A stretch of 25,447 nt of DNA, taken from NCBI GenBank assembly GCA_964443245.1, contig CAYUEG010000047.1, positions 1 to 25,447 of the forward strand, given 5' to 3'. Position 1 is the first letter of the stretch. Every line of letters starts with the position of its first letter. The position numbers were made by a program, and so were the translations under genes. The stretch comes from CANJDH01 sp964443245. Lineage in GTDB: Bacteria; Pseudomonadota; Gammaproteobacteria; Burkholderiales; JAEUOS01. Of the stretch, positions 25,275 to 25,447 are shown piece by piece. The notes below the pieces were generated by a model, which made no database searches, was not told the DNA's origin, and saw nothing but the letters and a program-made list of their open reading frames with translations.

Positions 25275-25303
25275 CATATAACAAGAATTATTCTCATTTA
25301 CAA
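25275..25303 (-). promoter_or_regulatory. Minus-strand promoter candidate facing the amidase operon
   Basis: On the minus strand TTGTAA (25303-25298) and TATATG (25280-25275) are 17 bases apart. Transcription would start near 25268 and leave a 5' leader of about 155 bases before the amidase ATG. The spacer is filled by Fur box 1, so iron-loaded Fur would be expected to block it. Each hexamer matches the consensus at four of six positions. Confidence 0.4.
25280..25298. promoter_or_regulatory. Fur box 1
   Basis: The 19 bases AACAAGAATTATTCTCATT form a 9-1-9 inverted repeat with seven of nine matching pairs and fit the AATGAGAAT-N-ATTCTCATT form of the ferric uptake regulator site. It lies 42 bases (centre to centre, about four helical turns) from box 2. 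Confidence 0.7.
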
Positions 25304-25304
25304 C

Positions 25305-25333
25305 TTGACAAACCAAGAATAAATGATAATAAT
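25305..25333 (+). promoter_or_regulatory. Plus-strand promoter for the right-edge gene
   Basis: A perfect -35 hexamer TTGACA (25305-25310) is followed after 17 bases by AATAAT (25328-25333), within TGATAATAAT, which leaves some doubt about the exact -10 register. The -10 lies inside Fur box 2, so repression by Fur is the likely control. The start codon is 40 bases further on. Confidence 0.55.
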
Positions 25334-25340
25334 TCGCATT
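25322..25340. promoter_or_regulatory. Fur box 2
   Basis: The bases AATGATAATAATTCGCATT form a 9-1-9 inverted repeat with seven of nine matching pairs, and the left arm is identical to the GATAAT-type consensus half site. It covers the -10 of the plus-strand promoter, the usual place for Fur repression. Confidence 0.75.
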
Positions 25341-25373
25341 ATCGTCCATTCACCCCCAAAGAACGCCGTCACC

Positions 25374-25447
25374 ATGACCCTCAAACACACCCTCCTCGCC
25401 TGTCTCGCCGTTCTCTCGGGCAGCGTGGCTGCCCAGCAACCGGCTTT
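25374..25447 (+). CDS. Start of a Fur-controlled exported protein (cut by window edge)
   Basis: Only 24 codons are present. They encode a clear signal peptide: Met-Thr-Leu-Lys-His, a hydrophobic stretch TLLACLAVLSGS, and a VAA/QQ cleavage site. The gene lies 33 bases after Fur box 2 and behind a TTGACA promoter, so it is probably an iron-uptake gene such as a TonB-dependent siderophore receptor or a periplasmic iron-binding protein. That is inferred from control only; no mature sequence is visible. The ribosome binding site is weak (AAAGAA). Confidence 0.6.
   Translation, partial: MTLKHTLLACLAVLSGSVAAQQPA

Noticed and set aside
25113..25349. In-frame extension of the amidase upstream of 25112
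   Set aside because: It runs through the AT-rich Fur-box and promoter region, reads as non-coding sequence, and the ATG at 25112 has a good ribosome binding site and starts the fold.

Overview
The window looks like a piece of a high-GC proteobacterial chromosome, most likely a betaproteobacterium (Burkholderiales/Rhodocyclales type). This is inferred from the gene families (DusA, PncB, Mak-like ROK kinase, branched-chain-type ABC transporters, HyuA/HyuB, PF06684 and UPF0280 proteins) and from base composition; no rRNA or other phylogenetic marker is present. I saw no tRNA, rRNA, insertion sequence, integrase or CRISPR array.

Region 1 (1-4484) is mostly housekeeping. On the minus strand dusA and pncB overlap by 4 bases and are followed by a PLP aminotransferase cut off by the left edge. 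On the plus strand an exported histidine phosphatase overlaps a Mak-like sugar kinase.

Region 2 (4497-7472) is a signalling island: a stand-alone receiver protein with a long N-terminal tail, a receiver-HPt fusion, and a divergent receiver-Ser/Thr kinase fusion. No sensor histidine kinase lies beside them. Region 3 (7494-8756) holds a short-chain dehydrogenase and a small exported TPR protein.

Region 4 (8856-25112) is the most interesting part: thirteen genes, all on the minus strand and mostly touching or overlapping. In transcription order they are amidase, exported methyltransferase, 6-hydroxynicotinate-reductase-like Fe-S protein, UPF0280 protein, PF06684 (DUF1185) protein, Rieske oxygenase, substrate-binding protein, fused LivH-LivM permease, LivG, LivF, a TIM-barrel isomerase-like protein, HyuA and HyuB. 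A hairpin sits between the binding-protein gene and the permease gene, and another lies beyond hyuB. The content fits uptake followed by reductive and oxidative attack and C-N bond hydrolysis of a nitrogen-containing, probably cyclic, compound. The substrate cannot be read from the sequence, and the combination may be an undescribed catabolic pathway.

Region 5 (25113-25447) is an iron-control region. Two good Fur-box matches lie in an AT-rich stretch between the amidase and a plus-strand gene that begins with a signal peptide and runs off the right edge. Box 2 overlaps a plus-strand promoter candidate; box 1 fills the spacer of a minus-strand promoter candidate facing the amidase. The big operon may therefore be linked to iron status.
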